Shown here one piece after another: positions 41,385-48,308 of a DNA stretch of 64,000 nt. Both the position numbers and the translations under genes were made by a program. The stretch's first letter is position 1. Every line of letters begins with the position of its first letter. Source of the stretch: Bradyrhizobium sp. CCBAU 51765 (GTDB taxonomy: Bacteria; Pseudomonadota; Alphaproteobacteria; Rhizobiales; Xanthobacteraceae); contig NZ_CP030038.1 in the NCBI RefSeq assembly GCF_015291725.1, positions 1,849,001 through 1,913,000 on the forward strand. The letters run 5' to 3'. The notes under the pieces were generated by a model. The model saw only the letters and a program-made list of their open reading frames with translations, was not told where the DNA came from and ran no database searches.

Positions 41385-42092
41385 ATGAACAAGCCGATCC
41401 TCATCCCTTCGCTCCTGCTGGCGTCCGTGGTCCTGGCGGGATGCTTCCATGATCCGGCCGAAGTCCTGACCGGCCCGCAAATGTCGCCCGTCGGCAGCGG
41501 CCTGAGGATGCAGGCCGATCCGATCCCGGTGACGCCGCGCATGCGCACGCCTGTCAGCTATCGCTCGACCTGGGACGACGGCACCGATCTCTACCGCGAT
41601 CCCCGGGCCCGGCGCACCGGTGACGTCGTGACGGTGATCATCTCGATGCAGGACAAGGCCAAGCTCGACAACAAGACCGACCGCTCCCGCGATTCCCAGG
41701 TCAAGTTCGGGCTCGACTGGCTGATGAACGTCGCAGGCTGGAACGACACTGGCCAAGCCAACGCCAACCTCAACACCAATACCCAGATCAAGGGCAACGG
41801 CCAGATCGATCGCACCGAGGACATCAAGCTGTCGATCGCGGCCATCGTCACCGACGTGCTGCCGAACGGCAACATGATGATCAGCGGCTCGCAGGAATTT
41901 CGCGTCAACACGGAGATGCGCGTGCTCAACGTCGGCGGCATCGTACGTCCGCGCGACATCTCGCGAACCAACACGATCTCCTACGACAAAATCGCCGAGG
42001 CGCGCGTATCCTATGGCGGGCGCGGAAATCTGTCGGACGTGCAGCAGCCTGGATGGGGACACCGGATCTATGATGCCGTGGCACCATTCTGA
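41385..42092 (+). CDS. flgH: Flagellar L-ring protein FlgH
   Basis: 235-residue outer-membrane lipoprotein forming the L ring. Signal peptide with lipobox Leu-Ala-Gly-Cys20. The conserved FlgH blocks are visible: 'SLWDDG'-like 'RSTWDDGTDLYRDPRARRTGDVVTVII', 'GNGQIDRTEDIKLSIAAIVTDVLPNGNMMISGSQEFRVNTEMRVLNVGGIVRPRDISRTNTISYDKIAEARVSYGGRG'. The gene follows motE without any gap and is followed by fliL; together motE-flgH-fliL-fliP make one unit. Confidence 0.97.
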   Translation: MNKPILIPSLLLASVVLAGCFHDPAEVLTGPQMSPVGSGLRMQADPIPVTPRMRTPVSYRSTWDDGTDLYRDPRARRTGDVVTVIISMQDKAKLDNKTDRSRDSQVKFGLDWLMNVAGWNDTGQANANLNTNTQIKGNGQIDRTEDIKLSIAAIVTDVLPNGNMMISGSQEFRVNTEMRVLNVGGIVRPRDISRTNTISYDKIAEARVSYGGRGNLSDVQQPGWGHRIYDAVAPF

Positions 42093-42131
42093 GGCGTGCG
42101 GACGGGTCGCGCCGCGATGGCAGGGGACGTT

Positions 42132-42575
42132 ATGCGCCTGATCGCCGCCATCGTCGTGCTGACCTTGATCGCGATCGGGGCGGGCGCCCTTGCCGGCCTG
42201 CATCTGATCGCGACCGCCGAGCGCGTTGCCGATGCGAAGAAGAGCGCCACGCCGCCGCCGATCGCCTCGAGCTACGCCGGCAGCGCGCGGCTCAGGAAAC
42301 TGTCTCCGATCGTGACCAATCTCGCCGCGCCGGCCAACAACTGGGCGCGCATCGAAGCCTCCATGGTGACCGACAGCATGAGCGACGAGGATGCCGGCAT
42401 TCTGGCCGCACACATCAGCGAGGACATCGTGACCTATCTACGGTCGGCGACGGTTGCGCAGTTCGAGGGATCGCGCGGACTTCAGCATCTGCGTGACGAC
42501 CTGACCGAGCGCGCCAACATCCGCTCGTCGGGCAAGGTCCGCGAGTTGATCATCGAGACGCTGGTGATCCAGTGA
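42132..42575 (+). CDS. fliL: Flagellar basal-body-associated protein FliL
   Basis: 147-residue inner-membrane protein that surrounds and supports the stator. One N-terminal membrane helix (residues 2-24) is followed by a periplasmic domain with the FliL pattern 'AHISEDIVTYLRSATVAQFEGSRGLQHLRDDLTERANIRSSGKVRELIIETLVIQ'. An AGGGGAC six bases before the ATG at 42132 decides the start; in-frame GTG/ATG codons further up lack a ribosome site. The stop overlaps the fliP GTG. N-terminal region is shorter than in enterobacteria, as in other alphaproteobacteria. Confidence 0.92.
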   Translation: MRLIAAIVVLTLIAIGAGALAGLHLIATAERVADAKKSATPPPIASSYAGSARLRKLSPIVTNLAAPANNWARIEASMVTDSMSDEDAGILAAHISEDIVTYLRSATVAQFEGSRGLQHLRDDLTERANIRSSGKVRELIIETLVIQ

Positions 42576-43312
42576 GAGTGAAAGTCCTGCTGCTCGCATT
42601 GGTCCTGGTCGTGCTGCCCGAAGTGGCGCTGGCCCAGATTCCGGACCTGAATTCCCTGTTGCCGCCGGGAAACGGCTCGACCAGCGGCCGCATCATCCAG
42701 CTGATGGCGCTGATCACGGTGCTGTCGGTCGCGCCGGGGCTGCTCATCATGGTGACGAGCTTCACGCGATTTGCGGTGGCGTTGTCGTTCCTGCGCGCCG
42801 GTCTCGGCCTGCAGACCACGCCTGCCAACCTCGTACTGATCAGTCTCGCGTTGTTCATGACCTTCTACGTCATGGCACCGACCTTCGACAGGGCCTGGGA
42901 GACCGGCGTCCAGCCGCTGATGAAGAACGAGATCTCCGAAGAGCAAGCCTATCTGAAGATCACCGACCCGTTCCGCGAGTTCATGCTGGCACATGTCCGC
43001 GACAAGGATCTCCAGACCTTCGAAGCGCTCGCCGCGGAAAGCTTCCGCAAGAAGTTCGACGACAAGCGCGTCGATCTGCGCGTTATCATTCCGGCCTTCA
43101 TGATCTCCGAGCTCAGGCGCTCGTTCGAGATCGGATTCCTCATCATCCTGCCGTTCCTGGTGATCGACATGATCGTGGCGACGCTGACCATGTCGATGGG
43201 CATGATGATGATGCCGCCGACGATCCTCGCGCTGCCGTTCAAGATGCTGTTCTTCGTGCTGATCGACGGCTGGAACCTGCTGGCCTCCGGACTGGTGCGC
43301 TCGTTCTCGTAA
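42572..43312 (+). CDS. fliP: Flagellar export gate protein FliP
   Basis: 246-residue export-gate subunit with a cleavable signal (residues 1-21, 'LLLALVLVVLPEVALA') and four membrane helices. Conserved FliP stretches: 'LMALITVLSVAPGLLIMVTSFTRFAVALSFLR', 'VRVIIPAFMISELRRSFEIGFLIILPFLVIDMIVATLTMSMGMMMMPP' like sequence, 'PFKMLFFVLIDGWNLLASGLVRSF'. GTG start overlapping the fliL stop. With FliQ and FliR (57820, 60240) it forms the helical gate; these genes are split among three units here. No terminator with T-run follows. Confidence 0.97.
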   Translation: MRVKVLLLALVLVVLPEVALAQIPDLNSLLPPGNGSTSGRIIQLMALITVLSVAPGLLIMVTSFTRFAVALSFLRAGLGLQTTPANLVLISLALFMTFYVMAPTFDRAWETGVQPLMKNEISEEQAYLKITDPFREFMLAHVRDKDLQTFEALAAESFRKKFDDKRVDLRVIIPAFMISELRRSFEIGFLIILPFLVIDMIVATLTMSMGMMMMPPTILALPFKMLFFVLIDGWNLLASGLVRSFS

Positions 43313-43336
43313 GAGCCGAGATCGCTGACCGGCTGG

Positions 43337-43392
43337 ATATGGTTAAGCGATAGGCGCGGGATATGGTTAGCGGCGGGTAATGTTAACCATAT
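43337..43392. promoter_or_regulatory. Triple ATATGGTTA site upstream of lafA1
   Basis: ATATGGTTA occurs directly at 43337-43345 and 43361-43369 (24 bases apart) and inverted (TAACCATAT) at 43384-43392, in an AT-richer spacer between fliP and the first flagellin. The arrangement suits a regulator binding site, for example for the Rem/LafR-type activator. I did not notice the sequence elsewhere in the window. Confidence 0.5.
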
Positions 43393-43487
43393 GATTTTAC
43401 AGCGGAATTCCAGTCGACCTTAATCTGAAGGCAAGATTCGGCGTGCTAGCAATGCGGCACGGCGGGTTGGACCCCACCCACATCAGT

Positions 43488-43577
43488 CCAAAGGCATGAT
43501 GCCGTCCCTCCGTACCGGTGAAAGCCCGGTATGTCCCCTCGTGAAAATGTATCGCGTACAAAAAAGGGACATTCGCA
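43488..43577 (+). promoter_or_regulatory. Structured 5' leader of lafA1
   Basis: Bases 43488-43540 match the lafA2 leader at 47 of 53 positions. A hairpin TACCGG-N7-CCGGTA (43513-43531) is directly followed by ATGTCCC (43531-43537), which is complementary to GGGACAT (43566-43572); the latter includes the ribosome site AGGGAC ahead of the ATG at 43578. The leader may be the site where FlbT acts on flagellin mRNA (inference). Confidence 0.65.
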
Positions 43578-44486
43578 ATGTCAAGCCTGCTTACGAACTC
43601 GACTGCCATGACCGCACTCCAGACCCTGCGGTCTGTGAGTTCGCAACTCTCCACCACGCAGAACCGGATCTCCACCGGCCAGCGCGTGGCCACCGCTTCG
43701 GACAACGCCGCCTATTGGTCGATCGCGACGTCGATGCGCGCCGACAACGCCGCGCTCTCGGCGGTCTCCGACTCGCTCGGCCTGTCGGCCGCGACCGTCG
43801 ACACCGAATACACCGCTCTGACCTCGGTGATCGGCGACAAGGACTCGGGTCTGACCAAGCTCCAGGCGCTGCTGGTCCAGTCCAAGACCGCAGGTATCGA
43901 CCGCACCAAGATCCAGGCGGACATCACCCAGATCCAGCAGGACATGAAGCTGAAGGCCAACTCGGCGACCTTCAACGGCATCAACTGGCTGAGCACCACG
44001 ACCGGCACCACACCCACGAGCTTCAGCCTGGTGTCGTCCTACTCGCGCGTCGGCGGCACGCCCACCATCGGCTCGATCACGGTGACGACGGCCAACTACA
44101 CGCTCTACTCGACCACGCAGACCGGCATTCTGGACACCGTGGCCGGCAGCGCGTCGGTCGACACGATCAATATCTCCGCGCTGACCGACTCGGCCGCCGA
44201 CCAGACCACGCTCGATGGCTACATCGCCAAGGTCACCGGAGCGATCAACTCGGTGGCCTCGGCCGCTGCCGATCTCGGTGCCGTCAAGAACCGCATCTCG
44301 ACCAATACAAACTTCGTGAAGTCGCTGATGGACTCGGTTGACCGCGGTGTCGGCCAACTTGTCGACGCCGACATGAACGCGGAATCCACCCGCCTGGCGG
44401 CCCTGCAGGTCCAGCAACAGCTCGGCGTGCAGGCGCTTTCGATCGCCAACAACAGCAGCCAGAGCATCCTGTCGCTGTTCCGCTAA
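43578..44486 (+). CDS. lafA1: Flagellin (lateral-type), copy 1
   Basis: 302-residue filament protein, short for a flagellin and typical of Bradyrhizobium lateral filaments. The N-terminal D0/D1 region 'LTNSTAMTALQTLRSVSSQLSTTQNRISTGQRVATASDNAAYWSIATSMR' and the C-terminal 'NRISTNTNFVKSLMDSVDRGVGQLVDADMNAESTRLAALQVQQQLGVQALSIANNSSQSILSLFR' are classic. The central part is Thr/Ser rich and small. About 94 percent identical to the next gene. Exported without cleavage, filament outside the cell. Own leader and terminator indicate a monocistronic mRNA. Confidence 0.97.
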   Translation: MSSLLTNSTAMTALQTLRSVSSQLSTTQNRISTGQRVATASDNAAYWSIATSMRADNAALSAVSDSLGLSAATVDTEYTALTSVIGDKDSGLTKLQALLVQSKTAGIDRTKIQADITQIQQDMKLKANSATFNGINWLSTTTGTTPTSFSLVSSYSRVGGTPTIGSITVTTANYTLYSTTQTGILDTVAGSASVDTINISALTDSAADQTTLDGYIAKVTGAINSVASAAADLGAVKNRISTNTNFVKSLMDSVDRGVGQLVDADMNAESTRLAALQVQQQLGVQALSIANNSSQSILSLFR

Positions 44487-44504
44487 GACTCAAGTCATCA
44501 GAGG

Positions 44505-44540
44505 AGGGCCGCGCTTCTCGCGAAGCGCGGCCCTTTCGTT
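44505..44540 (+). terminator. Terminator of lafA1
   Basis: 13-bp perfect stem AGGGCCGCGCTTC / GAAGCGCGGCCCT (44505-44517 and 44522-44534) with loop TCGC, followed by TTCGTT. It lies 18 bases after the stop and separates the two flagellin transcripts. Confidence 0.8.
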
Positions 44541-44607
44541 GGGGCGTGACGCCACGCGCACGCCGTCATTTCGGCTCCCTGTTGCCGCTGGAGCACAGCG
44601 CCACAAG

Positions 44608-44619
44608 CCTCGCACAAGC
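44608..44619 (+). promoter_or_regulatory. Flagellar box upstream of lafA2
   Basis: CCTCGCACAAGC, 11 of 12 matches to CCTCGCGYAAGC, followed by TTCG. It is 143 bases from the lafA2 start, farther than elsewhere, but lafA2 has a leader of at least 80 bases, so the promoter position relative to transcription start would be similar. Confidence 0.55.
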
Positions 44620-44679
44620 TTCGCTCGCTAACCTCGCCGTTACGACAGGTTGGGCCTTGAACCCGTGTTTGCGGGAAGC

Positions 44680-44762
44680 CCAAAGGCATGACGCCGCTCT
44701 GCCGTACCGGTGCAAGCCCGGTATGTCCCCTCACTCAAGACAATCTCCAAAGGGACATCAAA
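44680..44762 (+). promoter_or_regulatory. Structured 5' leader of lafA2
   Basis: Shares the 53-base block with the lafA1 leader (44680-44732). Hairpin TACCGG-N7-CCGGTA at 44705-44723, then ATGTCCC (44723-44729) complementary to GGGACAT (44752-44758), which overlaps the ribosome site AAAGGGAC before the ATG at 44763. The loops between the second pair differ in sequence and length from lafA1 while the pairing arms are kept, which argues for a functional RNA structure. Confidence 0.65.
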
Positions 44763-45677
44763 ATGGGTTCTAGTCTCCTCACCAACTCCTCCGCCATGAC
44801 CGCGCTCCAGACCCTGCGGTCTGTCAGCGCACAACTCGCCACCACGCAGAACCGGATCTCGACCGGCCAGCGCGTCGCTACCGCCTCGGACAACGCCGCC
44901 TACTGGTCGATCGCAACCTCGATGCGCTCGGACAACGCCGCGCTCTCGGCGGTCTCCGACTCGCTCGGCCTGTCGGCCGCGACCGTCGACACCGAATATA
45001 CCGCTCTGACCTCGGTGATCGGCGACAAGGAATCCGGCCTCACCAAGCTCCAGGCGCTGCTGGTCGAAGCCAAGACCGCGGGTATCGACCGCACCAAGAT
45101 CCAGGCGGACATCACCCAGATCCAGCAGGACATGAAGCTGAAGGCCAATTCGGCCACCTTCAACGGCATCAACTGGCTGAGCACGACGACCGGCACCACA
45201 CCGACGAGCTTCAACCTCGTGTCGTCCTACTCGCGCGTCGGCGGCACGCCCACCATCGGCTCGATCACGGTGACGACCGCCAACTACACGCTCTACTCGA
45301 CCACGCAGACCGGCATTCTGGACACCGTGGCCGGCAGCGCGTCGGTCGACACGATCAACATCTCCGCGCTGACCGACTCGGCCGCCGACCAGACCACGCT
45401 CGATGGCTACATCGCCAAGGTCACCGCGGCGATCAACTCGGTGGCCTCGGCCGCTGCCGATCTCGGTGCCGTCAAGAACCGCATCTCGACCAACTCGGAG
45501 TTCGTCAAGACCCTGATGGACTCGGTTGACCGCGGTGTCGGCCAGCTCGTCGACGCCGACATGAACGCGGAATCGACCCGCCTCCAGGCTCTGCAGACCC
45601 AGCAGCAGCTCGGCGTTCAGGCGCTCTCGATCGCCAACCAGAACAGCCAGAGCATCCTGTCGCTGTTCCGCGGCTAA
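44763..45677 (+). CDS. lafA2: Flagellin (lateral-type), copy 2
   Basis: 304-residue flagellin with the same domains as copy 1; differences are one extra Gly at position 2, a Gly at the end and about 17 substitutions, mostly near both ends. The central 275 bases (45219-45493) differ from copy 1 (44031-44305) at only four positions, suggesting recent gene conversion or duplication. The ATG is set by AAAGGGAC; an in-frame ATG at 44688 lies in the conserved leader and is unlikely to be used for the filament protein. Confidence 0.97.
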   Translation: MGSSLLTNSSAMTALQTLRSVSAQLATTQNRISTGQRVATASDNAAYWSIATSMRSDNAALSAVSDSLGLSAATVDTEYTALTSVIGDKESGLTKLQALLVEAKTAGIDRTKIQADITQIQQDMKLKANSATFNGINWLSTTTGTTPTSFNLVSSYSRVGGTPTIGSITVTTANYTLYSTTQTGILDTVAGSASVDTINISALTDSAADQTTLDGYIAKVTAAINSVASAAADLGAVKNRISTNSEFVKTLMDSVDRGVGQLVDADMNAESTRLQALQTQQQLGVQALSIANQNSQSILSLFRG

Positions 45678-45693
45678 GCGGCGCTTTCGAAAC

Positions 45694-45720
45694 GACCGTG
45701 CTCCCTCAGGGAGCACGGTC
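45694..45720 (+). terminator. Hairpin after lafA2, probable terminator
   Basis: 12-bp perfect stem GACCGTGCTCCC / GGGAGCACGGTC with loop TCA, 16 bases after the stop. It is followed by CCCGCC and not by Ts, so it may act as an mRNA 3' stabiliser as well as, or instead of, a terminator. Confidence 0.55.
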
Positions 45721-45981
45721 CCCGCCATGATCGGCGGATGCGACGGCACACGACACGCCGGCACCGACCTTCCGACGCCAGACTTCATGCAATACGCCGC
45801 AGCCGACAGCGCTGCCACGCGCCCGAGCGCCGGCTTGCGGCCGCCGAACGGATTGCGTCGTGCCGGCTTCCTGCAAAATTGCAACGCCTCGCCAGCGAAC
45901 TGACACATTCGCGGCATCGCGCAACCTTCAGACAAGGTTGGCAGCTGAGTGTCCTGTACGTTCGCATCGGTACGAGGTCAT
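45721..45981 (+). promoter_or_regulatory. Spacer and promoter region of fliF
   Basis: Part of the 304-base gap between lafA2 and fliF. No gene is supported. At 45915-45926 CATCGCGCAACC matches the flagellar box at 10 of 12 positions, 55 bases before the fliF ATG. It overlaps a dyad CAACCTT-N5-AAGGTTG at 45922-45940, which is perfect over 7 bp. Confidence 0.5.
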
Positions 45982-47607
45982 ATGCTCAGTCGTGCGCAGG
46001 TACAGCAACTGCTCAACAATCTGCTGGAGCTTGGGCCGCGACGCCTGATGGCCTTGGGACTGATCGGCTTTGCCGTTCTCGTCACCGTCGTCGGCGGTAC
46101 CTATTATCTCAGCCGCCCCGAGTTCGAAGCGCTCTATACCGGCCTCAGCCGCGAAGATGTGACGCGCATAGGCGCGGCGCTGCGCGAGCAGAACATCACC
46201 TTCGACGTCAATTCCGCCGGCGATGCGGTCTCGGTGCGCCCGAGCCAGACCATGCAGGCGCGGATGCTGCTTGCCGAGAAGGGGCTGCCGACCAGCGCCA
46301 ACTCCGGTTACGAGCTGTTCGACAAGATCGGCTCGCTCGGCCTGACGTCGTTCATGCAGGAGGTCACCAAGCTCCGCGCACTGGAGGGCGAGATTGCGCG
46401 CACGGTGCAACTGATGAAGGGCGTGAAGGCGGCGCGGGTGCATATCGTGCTGCCGGTCCGCGGCTCGTTCCGCGCGACACAGCAGCCGCCATCGGCCTCG
46501 GTCGTGCTGCGCACCGACGGCGCGATCGAGGCGCGCACGGCGCAGTCGATCCGTCATCTCGTCGCCGCCGCCATCCCCGGCATGAGCCGCGACAAGGTGA
46601 CGGTGCTGGACGCCGACGGATCGATGCTGCTTGCCGAAGAGGACGAGGCGAGCGCCGCGCCGACCAAGATGGCGAGCCTTCAGAAGACGGTCGGCGGCAT
46701 GGTGCAGGAGAATATCCGCAAGGCGCTGACGCCGTATCTCGGCCTCGACAATTTCGAGGTGAGCGTTGCGCCGCAGCTCTCCACCGACAAGCGGCAGATC
46801 AACGAGACGGTCTATGATCCCGAGAGCCGCGCCGAACGTTCGGTCCGGAACGTGCGCGAGAAGGAATCGTCGCAGAACGCCGACCGCTCGACGCCGACCA
46901 CGGTGCAGCAGAATCTTCCCGACCAGCAGGTGAATGCCGGTGGCGGCAAGAACTCCAGCGAGGACAAGAGCCGCCGCGAGGACGTCACCAATTTCGAGGT
47001 CTCGTCCAAGACCACGACGACGGTAAGCGACGGCTATTCGGTCAAGAAGCTCTTCATCGCCGTCCTGGTCAACCGTGCGCGGCTGGTCGCCGATCTCGGC
47101 GACAAGAGCAACCAGGCCATCGTCGACAGCAAGCTTGCAGAGATCAGTCAGCTCGCGGCGACGGCGGGCGGACTGGACAAGACGCGCGGCGACCAGATTC
47201 AGGTGACGGCTGTCGACTTCATCGAGGGCTCGCGTGAGCTGGCGCCGGTGCCCCCGATCAGCTTCGTCGAGATGATCAACAAGCAGCTCGGCAGCGTCAT
47301 CAATGCAGTGACGATCCTGGCGGTTGCTGCGATGCTGGTCTGGTTCGGGCTTCGGCCCGCGGTCAACGGCATTCTGACCCATCGCGCGGAGCAGGAGCAG
47401 GCCGAGGCGGCTGAGGCCGCCCAAATCGAGGCTGCGGCGGCCCTTGCGTTGCCCGACGGCGAGGAGGCCGAGCTCAACCTCGTCGAAGACCTCGAAGGCA
47501 AGATGCAGCGAACGCCGCAGAAGCGGCTGGAGCAGATCGTCCGGCTCGATCAGATGCAGGCCGCTGCGATCCTTAAAGACTGGATGCGACGTGAGGAGGC
47601 GGCATGA
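45982..47607 (+). CDS. fliF: Flagellar MS-ring protein FliF
   Basis: 541-residue inner-membrane ring protein, foundation of the basal body. Two membrane helices (residues about 22-42 and 435-455) flank the large periplasmic region with YscJ/FliF blocks 'YLSRPEFEALYTGLSREDVTRIGAALREQNI' and 'MQARMLLAEKGLPTSANSGYELFDKIGSLGLTSFMQEVTKLRALEGEIARTVQLMKGVKAARVHIVLP'. The C-terminal 'DLEGKMQRTPQKRLEQIVRLDQMQAAAILKDWMR' is the FliG-binding tail. The ATG with GAGGT upstream was chosen; the frame is open 11 codons further. It overlaps the next gene by four bases. Confidence 0.97.
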   Translation: MLSRAQVQQLLNNLLELGPRRLMALGLIGFAVLVTVVGGTYYLSRPEFEALYTGLSREDVTRIGAALREQNITFDVNSAGDAVSVRPSQTMQARMLLAEKGLPTSANSGYELFDKIGSLGLTSFMQEVTKLRALEGEIARTVQLMKGVKAARVHIVLPVRGSFRATQQPPSASVVLRTDGAIEARTAQSIRHLVAAAIPGMSRDKVTVLDADGSMLLAEEDEASAAPTKMASLQKTVGGMVQENIRKALTPYLGLDNFEVSVAPQLSTDKRQINETVYDPESRAERSVRNVREKESSQNADRSTPTTVQQNLPDQQVNAGGGKNSSEDKSRREDVTNFEVSSKTTTTVSDGYSVKKLFIAVLVNRARLVADLGDKSNQAIVDSKLAEISQLAATAGGLDKTRGDQIQVTAVDFIEGSRELAPVPPISFVEMINKQLGSVINAVTILAVAAMLVWFGLRPAVNGILTHRAEQEQAEAAEAAQIEAAAALALPDGEEAELNLVEDLEGKMQRTPQKRLEQIVRLDQMQAAAILKDWMRREEAA

Positions 47608-48302
47608 ACGCGGCAATCGGAAAACTCCTGACGCAGTTCGACGCGAATGGCCGGGTCAAGTCGTCGCCGCCTCCGTCGCCGAAAATCCAGGACGTGCTGA
47701 CGAGGTCGAAGGAAGCCCGGCGCGAACCTCAACCTCAACCGCAACCACAGCTCCAGCCGCAACCGCAGCTACAGGCGCCGCCTCCGGCGCCCGCGACGGA
47801 AGCTCCGCCTGCCAACCTCCTGGACGATGCCTATCGGCGAGGCCATGCCGCCGGCGTCGCGGAGGGCGAGGCCAAGTTGGCGGAGGAGCGCGTCCGCAGC
47901 GCGATCCGGCTCGGAGAGGAGCGGGCCAAATGGTCCGACCAGCAGGCGGTTGCGATCGTCGGCGGCTTCGAGGCGGCCTGCCGGGAGATCGAGAGCAACA
48001 TCGCAAGCTCGGTTGCGCGGATATTGCTGCCGTTCCTCACCGAGGCGGTGCGCAACAAGGCAATCGAGTCACTGGTCGAGCAGATTGCGGTGCTGACCGG
48101 CGGTTCACCGGTGCCGGTCTTCAAGGTCACGGGCCCGAGCGAGCTGCTCGACCTGGTGAAGACACAGCTCGAGGCTTCCCGGCGAACCGGCATCGCGTAC
48201 GAGGCCGCCGACACCTTCGAGGTCCGCGTCGTGGCCGACCAGACCGTGATCGAGACGCAGATCTCCGCCTGGAGTGAACGCCTCAAGGAAGCGCGCCGGT
48301 AG
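47604..48302 (+). CDS. FliH-like export/stator protein (putative)
   Basis: 232-residue protein. Residues 36-66 carry a Gln-Pro dipeptide repeat (DNA 47724-47775), then 'DDAYRRGHAAGVAEGEAKLAEERVRSAIRLGEERAKW', whose spaced Gly/Ala repeats and following coiled coil resemble FliH, the stalk that regulates FliI. The C-terminal half (about 110-232) is a mixed alpha/beta region as in FliH. It is translationally coupled to fliF (ATGA). No other fliH is in the cluster, so it is the best candidate, but similarity is weak by eye. The Gln/Pro stretch may vary in length between strains. Confidence 0.6.
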   Translation: MNAAIGKLLTQFDANGRVKSSPPPSPKIQDVLTRSKEARREPQPQPQPQLQPQPQLQAPPPAPATEAPPANLLDDAYRRGHAAGVAEGEAKLAEERVRSAIRLGEERAKWSDQQAVAIVGGFEAACREIESNIASSVARILLPFLTEAVRNKAIESLVEQIAVLTGGSPVPVFKVTGPSELLDLVKTQLEASRRTGIAYEAADTFEVRVVADQTVIETQISAWSERLKEARR

Positions 48303-48308
48303 TCCGCC

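Noticed and set aside
44688..44762. Longer LafA2 protein starting at ATG 44688
   Set aside because: The same leader in lafA1 is in a different frame, and a good ribosome site precedes the ATG at 44763.
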